From: Candidatus Zixiibacteriota bacterium
Lineage (GTDB): Bacteria > Zixibacteria > MSB-5A5 > GN15 > JACZUZ01
NCBI GenBank assembly: GCA_024280835.1
Contig: JAJRPJ010000010.1
Span: 372,001 to 436,000 of the forward strand
Length of the DNA stretch: 64,000 nt
Direction: 5' to 3'
The notes under the pieces are model-generated. The model was not told where the DNA came from, did not search any database, and worked only from the letters and a program-made list of their open reading frames with translations. Shown one piece after another: positions 8,364-16,365 of the stretch. The stretch's first letter is position 1. Each line of letters opens with the position of its first letter. A program made the translations under genes and the position numbers.

Positions 8364-9191
8364 GTGCGCCTTTGGGAGTACGGCGCTGGGCATTCAATAC
8401 AGAAACTATCCGATGTAGAGTTGATGGTCATGACAAATTTGAAATTATCTAATCGAGCAGAAACTTTGATTTGCTGTTGTGGACTCGATGATGATACTCT
8501 GGTTTCTTTAGAGCGAGCATTGTCAATCAATGTGCCAGAGGCAGAGGTCGTGTATTGCCAACAACTCAACGATGTTTCAGCAACTGTGCTTGGTCGTCAA
8601 TATTTCTTGCTCTTTGTAGCCGATGAGAATGAATGGTCGGAAGATGACCATCTCGGGAAAAGGGTATTGTCCGACAAGTCTAGTCTCGGGTCTTTTGCTT
8701 TAACTGATTCGGCGGACATAGACTTCTTGCGCAGATTGTTTGAGAGCGGTGTGGATGATTATTACCTCAATGTTCCGGCTGGATGGAGCGCCGCTTTGGC
8801 GCGCATAGCTCGTGAATCACAAAAACATTTCCTTAGTCAGGGGCCGAGTAGCCCCATAGCCAAAGGCGAATCATTGGCGGAGAGAGTGCGCAGAGTAACA
8901 TTCCGAGAGACTGTCGCGACTATTAATCATCAAATCAACAATCCCCTCAGTGAGATTCTGGCGACAGTCGAAATGCTTTGTGCGCAAGAAACTGAATTAA
9001 GCGCTAGCGCCAAAACCAGATTGCTGGAAATCCAAAAGAGCGCTCGCCGTATCGGATATGTGACCGACCAGTTATTGGACTTGGTAAATCCGGAGTCGTA
9101 TCTAACCCCTGCTGGAAAGATGATTGAGCTACCAACGGAATCAAGTAGGAAGTATCAATCGCGCATGCAGAACGAGAGCGCTTTGGATTGA
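8364..9191 (+). CDS. Histidine-kinase-like protein with dimerisation domain but no ATPase domain
   Basis: About 275 aa. The N-terminal 150 residues look like a degenerate receiver-like alpha/beta domain (ETLICCCGLDDDTLVSLERAL, then FLLFVADENEW) without the phosphoacceptor pattern. Residues about 185-255 match a HisKA dimerisation helix pair, with an H-box VATINHQINNPLSEIL and a second helix LLEIQKSARRIGYVTDQLLDLV. The protein stops about 25 residues later, so the catalytic HATPase_c domain is absent. It could be a phosphotransfer/scaffold partner, or an orphan signalling remnant. The longest frame begins at a GTG; ATGs at 8424 and 8430 are equally plausible starts and none has a clear SD. Confidence 0.6.
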   Translation: MRLWEYGAGHSIQKLSDVELMVMTNLKLSNRAETLICCCGLDDDTLVSLERALSINVPEAEVVYCQQLNDVSATVLGRQYFLLFVADENEWSEDDHLGKRVLSDKSSLGSFALTDSADIDFLRRLFESGVDDYYLNVPAGWSAALARIARESQKHFLSQGPSSPIAKGESLAERVRRVTFRETVATINHQINNPLSEILATVEMLCAQETELSASAKTRLLEIQKSARRIGYVTDQLLDLVNPESYLTPAGKMIELPTESSRKYQSRMQNESALD

Positions 9192-9288
9192 CCACGAGGA
9201 TGATACTCCATAGACAGTCTTTCACATAAAGACAATGTCTCTTATATAGATAATGTTTCACATTTAGCTGGATGTCGCAGTCATTGAT

Positions 9289-9317
9289 TTGACATCTGCT
9301 CTGGCTTGGCCTAATCT
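9289..9317 (+). promoter_or_regulatory. Sigma70-type promoter upstream of yicC
   Basis: TTGACA at 9289-9294 and TAATCT at 9312-9317, separated by exactly 17 nt, about 110 nt before the yicC start. It fits the promoter pattern repeated through this window. Confidence 0.5.
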
Positions 9318-9427
9318 TAGTTCTTGATTCATGGCAGAGATTCGTTAGGGCGCCAGAGTGTAGGTAATCAAAGGGCAGAGTTGCAAACAGCTCTGAAAAG
9401 AGAGATGCAAATAGGGATGCAATCAAT

Positions 9428-10303
9428 ATGAAATCAATGACTGGCTTTGGAAGGGCAGAGGCAAAGACTTCTGGTGGAGTGTATAGTGTCGAGGTCAGCG
9501 CCGTTAATAATCGTTTTCTCGATGTCTCATTTCGTATGCCTCGACATCTTGCCGCAAATGAAGGTAAGATTCGAGCTTTGATTCAAAAGTCTCTTGAGCG
9601 CGGCAAGGTAAATATTTTGGTCAACTTTGAGCGCAGCCATTCTGGCGCTGGGCAGTCACTGTTCAATGAAGACGCGGCTTTGGCCTATCTCAAGCAAATT
9701 CGCGCATTTCAACGAAAACATAAACTCTCTGGTGACATTAATGTAACTGACCTGTTGGCTATCCCCGAAGTTGTGCGGGGCGGGCAGGAAAGTCGCAATG
9801 ACAATGATTTGTGGAAGCTATTATCTCCTGCTTTGGAGAAGGCTTTGGCCGGACTCAGGACAATGCGTGAGCGAGAGGGTAAGCGGCTAAAGAGCGATAT
9901 GTTAGGGCGACTTAAGAAAATTGTCACTGGCGTCAAGCGCATAGATAAGAAGTCAGACAAGGTGATGGTTGAATACCGCCAGCGGATGGAGCGTCGCTTG
10001 CACGAGTTACTCAACGGCGCGCAATTGGATAAACGACGTTTGGAAGAAGAAGTCGCTCTTTTAGCTGAGAAGTCAGATATTTGTGAAGAGATTACACGAC
10101 TTAATTCCCATATCGATGAGTTTACTGATGCAGCAAAGTCTTCAAAGCCAATTGGTAAACGTCTTAACTTTATCTTACAGGAAATGAACCGCGAGGTTAA
10201 CACTATTGGTTCAAAGTCTGCCAGTGGGATGATTTCATCGGAAGTGATTCAATTGAAAGAAGAAATAGAACGTATTCGCGAGCAGGTACAAAATGTCGAG
10301 TAG
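9428..10303 (+). CDS. yicC: YicC/YloC family protein (endoribonuclease-associated)
   Basis: YicC/YloC family; members have been linked to stationary-phase fitness and to RNA cleavage or decay of small RNAs. Seen: the signature start MKSMTGFGRAEA, the RMPRHLAANEGKIRALIQKSLERGKVNI segment (described in two parts by the family), and the C-terminal DUF1732-type region with FILQEMNREVNTIGSKS. Length 291 aa is normal. It overlaps gmk by 11 bp, the classical yicC-gmk order, so the two are co-transcribed and probably translationally coupled. A good promoter lies at 9289-9317. No anomalies. Confidence 0.93.
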   Translation: MKSMTGFGRAEAKTSGGVYSVEVSAVNNRFLDVSFRMPRHLAANEGKIRALIQKSLERGKVNILVNFERSHSGAGQSLFNEDAALAYLKQIRAFQRKHKLSGDINVTDLLAIPEVVRGGQESRNDNDLWKLLSPALEKALAGLRTMREREGKRLKSDMLGRLKKIVTGVKRIDKKSDKVMVEYRQRMERRLHELLNGAQLDKRRLEEEVALLAEKSDICEEITRLNSHIDEFTDAAKSSKPIGKRLNFILQEMNREVNTIGSKSASGMISSEVIQLKEEIERIREQVQNVE

Positions 10304-10919
10304 TTCGCATGACTCGGGGCGGATTGTTATTCTCTCATCGCCCTCGGGAGGCGGGAAAACCTCGCTGACCAGAAACCTGCTTGCGCTACATAAGAAAGAT
10401 GGCTGGACGTTTTCGATTTCAGTAACTACTCGACCAAAGCGCCCTAATGAGCGTGAAGGTCGCGAGTATTATTTTCGCAGTCGTGAGCAATTTGCTGAAA
10501 TTCGCAGTCAGGGGCGATTCGCGGAGTCGTGTAAGGTGCATGGGCACTTGTATGGGACGCCCCGAGATTCGATAGAGAGTGTTTGCAAGGCAGGTGGGGT
10601 TATCTTGTTGGATGTCGATGTCAAAGGGGCTTTTAAGATTAAAAAAGCTTTTCCTCAGGCGGTGTCGATATTTATCCTACCACCTTCGAAAGTCGAATTG
10701 CGCCGCAGACTTAAGTCGCGCGGAACCGAGACCAGAGAGCAGTTGGGGATTCGCTTGGACCGCTCTTTGGCGGAAATGAAGCTCTACAAGCGCTTTGATT
10801 ATACAGTAATCAATGATAATCTGGATGTGGCGACAAAGCTTGTGGATAGCATTATTCACTCATTTAAGGCCAGAAAGAAGAGTTCGGACTTCAAGCGAAT
10901 AGATAGGATTATCGGTTAA
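10293..10919 (+). CDS. gmk: Guanylate kinase
   Basis: Phosphorylates GMP to GDP with ATP, in the cytosol. Seen: P-loop SSPSGGGKTS at residues 15-24, the GMP-binding stretch SVTTRPKRPNEREGREYYF, DVDVKGA with the catalytic-site acidic residues, and LKSRGTETREQLGIRL forming the lid. 208 aa is typical. The start overlaps the end of yicC by 11 bp. The gene order yicC-gmk-rpoZ is widely conserved; here a separate promoter and a roughly 300-nt leader separate rpoZ. Confidence 0.95.
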   Translation: MSSSSHDSGRIVILSSPSGGGKTSLTRNLLALHKKDGWTFSISVTTRPKRPNEREGREYYFRSREQFAEIRSQGRFAESCKVHGHLYGTPRDSIESVCKAGGVILLDVDVKGAFKIKKAFPQAVSIFILPPSKVELRRRLKSRGTETREQLGIRLDRSLAEMKLYKRFDYTVINDNLDVATKLVDSIIHSFKARKKSSDFKRIDRIIG

Positions 10920-11299
10920 GTCTATGTATTTCAGGAGGTTGTGTTTTTTGATAAAAAGAGTGTTTGACTCTCGGGTACTGGCGCCCTAGTATTGTCCGCC
11001 GACATGGAACTGCTATGGTCGGCAAAGTGTTGAGTATTTGTCTGGCGGTTCCTATGGTTAGAGCGCTGTCGGACGTTCTATTATATAGAGTATCAGTAAT
11101 TATGGTGGTCTCAAACGTGAGAGACTATGTGCTGAATATTGTTTAAGTAGGAGCTTCGGGAGATGTTTAGGAATTGATTTTTTCGGAGCTGATTTTTGAA
11201 GAGTATTGATTGAGTTGGATTGTATGAGATTGTAAGAAATCGTATGACTGGCTTGGAAGACTGGTAGGCGCTAAACGGCGTCCTTGATGGAGAGCAACA
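10920..11299. other. 380-bp gmk-rpoZ gap with promoter and long leader
   Basis: Contains the promoter at 10964-10992 and then about 300 nt of apparent untranslated leader before rpoZ. Within the leader, GCCGAC (about 11000-11005) can pair with GTCGGC about 13 nt on. A consensus AGGAGG at 10933-10938 lies 9 nt ahead of a TTG-initiated 13-codon frame (TTG at 10948, stop TAG at 10987), which may be chance. The longer open frame here overlaps the promoter and has no SD, so I do not call it a gene. Confidence 0.4.
10964..10992 (+). promoter_or_regulatory. Sigma70-type promoter for rpoZ
   Basis: TTGACT (10964-10969) and TAGTAT (10987-10992) with a 17-nt spacer. Transcription would begin near 11000, giving a leader of about 300 nt before rpoZ. 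Confidence 0.5.
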
Positions 11300-11548
11300 A
11301 TGGTATTCTTAATTGCAGATGGCATGTCTAAGCAAACAAAGAACGGCTATGAGGCCGTAATTGTAACTTCGCGACGCGCTCGCGAAATTAATACTCATCG
11401 TCTGAAATTACTAGAGATGATGATGGAAGATTCTGAAATCGAAATTGACGGAACGAAGATTACTACTCTAGCGCTAAATGATGTTCTCGACGGTAAAGTC
11501 AAATTTGGTTACGGTCCTGAGAAATCAGACGGCAAAGATACCGAGTAA
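11300..11548 (+). CDS. rpoZ: RNA polymerase omega subunit
   Basis: Small RNA polymerase subunit that clamps the beta-prime C-terminus and helps assembly. Seen: KNGYEAVIVTSRRAREINTH (residues 14-33), the omega signature in which the family normally has RFxLxxxAxxRARQL; the helix that follows and the acidic C-terminus also fit. 82 aa is normal. The signature is divergent and the position after gmk is the strongest support. GGAG at 11288-11291 serves as SD; ATG at 11324 (residue 9) is an alternative start. Confidence 0.8.
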   Translation: MVFLIADGMSKQTKNGYEAVIVTSRRAREINTHRLKLLEMMMEDSEIEIDGTKITTLALNDVLDGKVKFGYGPEKSDGKDTE

Positions 11549-11855
11549 TAGCTCAAAAAGAATCTTGTAGTATCTGACAGGTTTTTTCTCCCTCCGCCTG
11601 TCTGCGCGCTGTGGCCATAGATATTGTGTTTGGTATTGTCTTGGGCTGGGCGCTTAGCTCATTATTAGTAGGAATTGAAACACCCAATTGGCCTTGAAAC
11701 GCTAAAGTGATAGGCTGGTTTGTCGAATAAAGAAAAAGTTGCACTTGGCTCGCTTGCGCTGTTGATGAGCTGAGAAAGCACAAGAGATATATCTTTTGCA
11801 AAGCTCAAAAGAAAACTACGAACAACGCTAATCAGAAAACAGTCACCAACGATCG
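11549..11855. other. 307-bp rpoZ-topA gap
   Basis: No gene, terminator with U-tract or clear promoter could be identified. A short T-run occurs at 11582-11587 without a preceding stem. Open frames on the minus strand here lack start signals and family resemblance. Confidence 0.3.
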
Positions 11856-14582
11856 ATGGCAAAACATCTTGTAATAGTCGAATCACCCGCTAAGGCGAAG
11901 ACAATCTCAAAGTATCTCGGCAAAGATTATATTGTCGAGGCCTCAATTGGTCATATCCGTGATCTGCCAGGTAGCGCCGCCGAAATTCCCGCGAAGCTCA
12001 AAAGTGAAAAGTGGGCGCGTCTGGGTGTTAATATAGATGAAGATTGTGAACCGCTGTATGTTATCCCTTCTGAGAAGAAGGCTCAAGTCAAAAAACTCAA
12101 AGACCAACTGAAAAAAGTTGACCATCTCTACTTGGCGACAGACGAAGATCGCGAAGGAGAAGCTATTAGTTGGCACCTCAAAGAGTCTTTGAATCCCAAG
12201 AGCTATTCGCGGTTGGTTTTTCATGAAATCACTAAACGCGCAATAACCGAAGCTCTGGAAAACACACGCGAAATTGATTTCAATCTAGTGCAGGCGCAGG
12301 AAACTCGTCGAGTGTTGGATCGTCTCTATGGCTATCAGATTTCACCGCTGTTGTGGAAAAAAGTCGCGCCGAAACTCTCGGCTGGTCGTGTGCAATCGGT
12401 TTCGATAAAAATTATCGTCGATAGAGAAAAAGAGCGCGGAGCATTTGTTTCAGCAGAATACTGGGACTTAAAAGCTACTTTACAGAACTCCTCAGGCGCT
12501 AGTTTTCCAGCGACTCTAAAAGAAGTTGGCGGCAAGAAACTAGCCACAGGCAAAGACTTCAATGCTGACACTGGTAAGCTTGCAGACGATAAGTTGGTCT
12601 GTTTTGACGAGCGTGGTATCAAGAAGCTGCAAGAGAAACTCGACGACGCCAATTGGGAAGTTGCCGAGGCGACTTCAAAGCCAGTCAAGCAGTCACCGTC
12701 GGCGCCGTTCACAACCAGCTCTCTACAACAGAATGCTAATAACCGTTTAGGTATGAGCGCACGCGAAACTATGCGTGTGGCGCAATCGCTATATGAGAAT
12801 GGTTACATTACATATATGCGTACTGATTCAATCTCAATCGCCTCTGAAGCGTTGTCTGGAATTAGAAAGAAAATCGAAAAAGATTATGGCGCAGAGTATT
12901 TGCCAAAAGCGCCAAGGCAGTTTAAATCCAAAGTTAAAAACGCCCAAGAGGCGCATGAGGCGATTCGTCCCGCTGGATTCCAATTCCCTGATCCGCAGAC
13001 GTTGCGCTCGGCTTTGAATCCTCGTGAGTTCAAACTCTATGAGATGATTTGGAAACGGACTGTGGCTTCACAAATGGCGGACGCGCGGATTCAGCAAACA
13101 GTTGTAAATATTTCTGCCAAAGATACGCGCTTTCGCGCCACTGGACGGGTTATTGAATTCGATGGCTTCTTGAAAGTTTATAGCCGGACCTTGCCGAAGG
13201 TCAATGGCGAGAGCGCCAATGGCGATGATGAGACAGTGACATTGCCAAAGCTGGCAGTTGGTGACAAGCTGACCGCTGAGTCGCTTGAGGCCTTGGGGCA
13301 TACCACCAAGCCACCAGCGAGATTCACAGAGGCGACTTTAATTAAAGAACTTGAAGCGCGTGGTATCGGTCGACCGTCCACCTATGCGGCGATTATCGAC
13401 ACTATTTTGCGTCGTGACTATGTTTTCAAAAAAGGCTCGGCGCTAGTGCCGACTTTTGTGGCTTATGCAGTTGTCAAACTGATGGAAAGTCACTTTGATC
13501 GTTTGGTCAATCCAGAGTTTACCGCCAGCATGGAAGATGATCTCGATGCGATAAGTCGCGGTGAGCTAGAGCGCACTCCATATTTGGAGCGTTTCTATCA
13601 TGGCGGCGATTCCTGGGAAGGTTTAGCTAAGTTAATTGAGCAAGAAATAGATGCGCGCAGTATGTGCACTATCGGACTTGGCGCCAATGATCTTGGTGAG
13701 GCGGTTGATATTCGAGTCGGCAAATATGGTCCGTTTGTGGAATGTGGCGAAAAACGCGCCAGTATTCCTGCGGGGACTCCTCCTGATGAACTGACATTAG
13801 CTTATGCGCTCGATTTGCTGACCAATGATCCTGGTGGTCCACAAGAGTTAGGCAAAAGCAGTGAAACTGATGAATCGGTCTATTTGATACATGGTCGCTT
13901 TGGCCCCTATGTCCAACTTAGTGAACGAGCCGAAGGCAAAGGCGCCGCCAAGCCGAAGCAAAAAGGTTTGCCGCCAGGTGTTGAGCCATCGGCTGTGACA
14001 CTTGAAATGGCCGAAAAGATTTTGTCTTTGCCACGTGAGTTGGGTGATAATCCGACGACTGGCGAGATGATTGTCGCTGACCTTGGACGCTATGGTCCCT
14101 ATCTGAAATCGGGTACCGATAGCCGAACTCTAGCCGGTGAGGACGATGTCCTGACTATCACTCTTGAGCGAGCCATCGAAATCTACAAGGAAGAAAAGAA
14201 GCGTGGGAAATTCTCTCGCACGCCGAAATCGCTTAAAGAGTTCGGTGAGCATCCTGATAGAGAAGGTGTCATGCTCAAAGTTCTTGATGGTCGTTTTGGG
14301 CCGTATATCACAGACGGTAAAGTCAATGTCTCGGTACCCAAAGGTACCCCGATTGATGATTTGTCGCTCGAAGAAGCAGTTTCGCTCTATGAGAGAAAAC
14401 TACTCAGCGGTGGTGGCAAGGCCAAAAAGAAAACTGCGCGCAAGAAGACGGCCAAGAAAAAGGTTGCCAAGAGAAAGACAGCCAAGAAGAAGACTGTTGC
14501 TAAGAAGACTACCGCCAAGAAAAAGACAGCCAAAAAGGCAGTCAAGAAGAAGACTACTGCAAAGTCTTCAGCAGCGGCCTAA
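11856..14582 (+). CDS. topA: DNA topoisomerase I with lysine-rich tail
   Basis: Type IA topoisomerase that relaxes negative supercoils. Seen: TOPRIM domain with Glu9 (LVIVESPAKAKTI) and TDEDREGE at 96-102; YGYQISPLLWKKV and SAGRVQS; active-site Tyr320 in GYITYMRTDS; EAHEAIRP. After the core, four C-terminal topoisomerase repeats with (K/R)xGPY/F cores lie at roughly 620-830 (KYGPFVE, RFGPYVQ, RYGPYLK, RFGPYIT). The last ~55 residues are histone-H1-like Lys/Ala/Thr repeats. I see no Cys4 zinc fingers. 908 aa is long but within the family. It precedes xerC/D, a common order. Confidence 0.96.
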   Translation: MAKHLVIVESPAKAKTISKYLGKDYIVEASIGHIRDLPGSAAEIPAKLKSEKWARLGVNIDEDCEPLYVIPSEKKAQVKKLKDQLKKVDHLYLATDEDREGEAISWHLKESLNPKSYSRLVFHEITKRAITEALENTREIDFNLVQAQETRRVLDRLYGYQISPLLWKKVAPKLSAGRVQSVSIKIIVDREKERGAFVSAEYWDLKATLQNSSGASFPATLKEVGGKKLATGKDFNADTGKLADDKLVCFDERGIKKLQEKLDDANWEVAEATSKPVKQSPSAPFTTSSLQQNANNRLGMSARETMRVAQSLYENGYITYMRTDSISIASEALSGIRKKIEKDYGAEYLPKAPRQFKSKVKNAQEAHEAIRPAGFQFPDPQTLRSALNPREFKLYEMIWKRTVASQMADARIQQTVVNISAKDTRFRATGRVIEFDGFLKVYSRTLPKVNGESANGDDETVTLPKLAVGDKLTAESLEALGHTTKPPARFTEATLIKELEARGIGRPSTYAAIIDTILRRDYVFKKGSALVPTFVAYAVVKLMESHFDRLVNPEFTASMEDDLDAISRGELERTPYLERFYHGGDSWEGLAKLIEQEIDARSMCTIGLGANDLGEAVDIRVGKYGPFVECGEKRASIPAGTPPDELTLAYALDLLTNDPGGPQELGKSSETDESVYLIHGRFGPYVQLSERAEGKGAAKPKQKGLPPGVEPSAVTLEMAEKILSLPRELGDNPTTGEMIVADLGRYGPYLKSGTDSRTLAGEDDVLTITLERAIEIYKEEKKRGKFSRTPKSLKEFGEHPDREGVMLKVLDGRFGPYITDGKVNVSVPKGTPIDDLSLEEAVSLYERKLLSGGGKAKKKTARKKTAKKKVAKRKTAKKKTVAKKTTAKKKTAKKAVKKKTTAKSSAAA

Positions 14583-14690
14583 GTTAATTACTATTCCAAT
14601 TTCAATTCGCGGTATTATTTTGAATAACCCATGTTCTTTCGGGGAGATATTAAACTTGTCTCTCTGATAGTGTGGGACGTATGTTGTGAT

Positions 14691-15614
14691 ATGTCACCAG
14701 AAAAACTCTTCGAAAAATATCGTCTTTCACTTGAAAATGACTTGGGACTTGCATCCCATACCAAGTCGGCTTATTTGCGTGACATAGCGCCATGGGTGGC
14801 GCATTTGCAGGAGAATCTCGGTGGTTTCTCAAAAGCCGAGCCAGTCATACTGCGCACTTATCTTGGCCAGCGGCGGCGTGACGGTATTAGCGCTCGTTCA
14901 CTGGCAAGATTTCTGTCTTCTCTGCGCCATTTTCAATCTTTCCTAAAAGACGTCTCAGCCCCGAGCCGTTTCATTTTCTCAATTACACGTTTGAAGTTCA
15001 GCGAGAAACTTCCCGAAGGGCTAACAGTTGCTGAAGCGCGCGAGTTGGTGTCACGTCAATCACCAACCGCTTTAATGCAAACCGTCCCCCAAAATAATTT
15101 TCTTGCCCTTCGAGATTATTTGTTGGCGCTAATTCTTTATGTCACAGGGCTTCGCAGGCAGGAAGTTGCCTCGCTAAAACTACGAGATATTGAACGCGGC
15201 CGAGAAATCGCTGAGGTCAAAGGCAAAGGTAGTAAGGTGCGTTTTGTGCCTCTAACTGAAGCGGTCAAAGGTGTGATGGGCGAGTATATTGTCGCTCGTC
15301 GACAGTTTATTGATTCAAAGGATTTGCGCGCCAAAGATGAGGGTTGGTTGCTGGTCAACAATCGTGGTGGGGGGCTTTCCACTCGTTCAATCGATAGAAT
15401 AATTCTGCAATTAGGTAGGGTGCGGCTCGGTCGGCGAGTAACACCGCATATGCTCAGGCATTCATTCGCTACCCACCTTTTGGACGCTGGCGCTGACTTA
15501 ATGGCTATCAAAGAATTGCTCGGCCACTCCTCATTGGCCACCACCCAAAAATACACAAAAGTCTCCAGCGCCCGCCTCAAAGAGGCCTACGAAAAAGCCC
15601 ACCCCCGAGCCTAA
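14691..15614 (+). CDS. Tyrosine recombinase, XerC/XerD type
   Basis: Site-specific recombinase that resolves chromosome dimers, expected to act at dif with a partner. Seen: an N-terminal SAM-like core-binding domain (about 1-95) and a catalytic domain with Arg in TGLRRQEVASL, Lys in VKGKGSKVR, HMLRHS (HxxR), LLGHSS and nucleophile Tyr in TTQKYTKVS. This is the full R-K-H-R-H-Y set. Start chosen at ATG 14691, giving 307 aa, the normal size; the frame continues 20 codons upstream without resembling the family. Its position after topA and before hslVU matches the widespread topA-xer-hslVU order, supporting a housekeeping Xer rather than a mobile integrase. XerC versus XerD is not decided. Confidence 0.9.
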   Translation: MSPEKLFEKYRLSLENDLGLASHTKSAYLRDIAPWVAHLQENLGGFSKAEPVILRTYLGQRRRDGISARSLARFLSSLRHFQSFLKDVSAPSRFIFSITRLKFSEKLPEGLTVAEARELVSRQSPTALMQTVPQNNFLALRDYLLALILYVTGLRRQEVASLKLRDIERGREIAEVKGKGSKVRFVPLTEAVKGVMGEYIVARRQFIDSKDLRAKDEGWLLVNNRGGGLSTRSIDRIILQLGRVRLGRRVTPHMLRHSFATHLLDAGADLMAIKELLGHSSLATTQKYTKVSSARLKEAYEKAHPRA

Positions 15615-15815
15615 TCATTAGGAATCCCTAGGTTGCGCCAGAGCCTTGGCAGGTGTATCATAGCCGCTGTATATCCAGTGGGCTCTGCGTTTGCCGAACT
15701 TGTTCACTGGCTCACTGGTTAACTGGCAAGAATAGCCCAAAGTGGCTCAACTGGATTTGAACGAAATTGTGCGTTTCGGGGTATATGAAGCACAGCCATG
15801 ATAAAGGATGATTCG

Positions 15816-16358
15816 ATGAAAACAGAAAGAGTGCGCTCGACAACAGTTATTTGCGTGCGTCACAATCAGCAGGTTGCGATGGCTGGCGATGGACAGATAA
15901 CTTTTGGCGAGACAGTGATGAAGGCCAAGGCGCGCAAAGTGCGCCGAATGTATGACGACCAAATAATCACAGGTTTCGCTGGATCAGCGGCGGATGCTCT
16001 AACGCTCTTTGGGCGTTTTGAAGGCAAGATTGAGGAGTACGCTGGAAACCTAGCGCGATCGGCAGTAGAGTTGGCCAAAGATTGGCGTACAGATAAGTAT
16101 TTGCAAAAACTAGAAGCTTTGCTAATTGTTGCTGATAAAGGAAGTACATTTTTGCTTTCGGGGTCAGGGGATGTTTTTGAACCAGACGATGGCATTCTGG
16201 CTATTGGTTCTGGCGGCTCTTATGCTTTGGCTGCCGCTCGGGCGCTGATAGCCGAGGCGCCGAAAATGTCGGCTGAGAAAATTGCTCTGCGGTCAATGGA
16301 AATCGCTTCAGAGATTTGTGTTTATACCAATGCTAACATCAATGTAGAAACATTATAG
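15816..16358 (+). CDS. hslV: ATP-dependent protease peptidase subunit HslV
   Basis: Threonine peptidase of the HslUV proteasome-like complex. Seen: [20 protein letters not shown], with Thr9 the likely mature N-terminal nucleophile, [48 protein letters not shown] and [11 protein letters not shown] near the end. Start chosen at ATG 15816 because AAGGA sits 9 nt before it; an in-frame ATG at 15798 would add six residues. Either way about eight residues precede the catalytic Thr, so a short propeptide must be removed, unlike E. coli where only Met is lost. hslU follows after 7 bp. Confidence 0.93.
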   Translation: MKTERVRSTTVICVRHNQQVAMAGDGQITFGETVMKAKARKVRRMYDDQIITGFAGSAADALTLFGRFEGKIEEYAGNLARSAVELAKDWRTDKYLQKLEALLIVADKGSTFLLSGSGDVFEPDDGILAIGSGGSYALAAARALIAEAPKMSAEKIALRSMEIASEICVYTNANINVETL

Positions 16359-16365
16359 AGTTATT

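Noticed and set aside
10964-11146. 60-aa frame between gmk and rpoZ
   Set aside because: Its TTG start is the -35 box of the rpoZ promoter, there is no SD, and the product resembles nothing known.
14691-15614. Xer-type recombinase as sign of a mobile element
   Set aside because: Position between topA and hslVU, normal length and lack of attachment repeats fit the housekeeping Xer gene.
15720-15790. tRNA-like TTCAAATC on the minus strand upstream of hslV
   Set aside because: The T-stem does not pair and no anticodon or acceptor arms can be drawn. A similar string near 41247 also fails.
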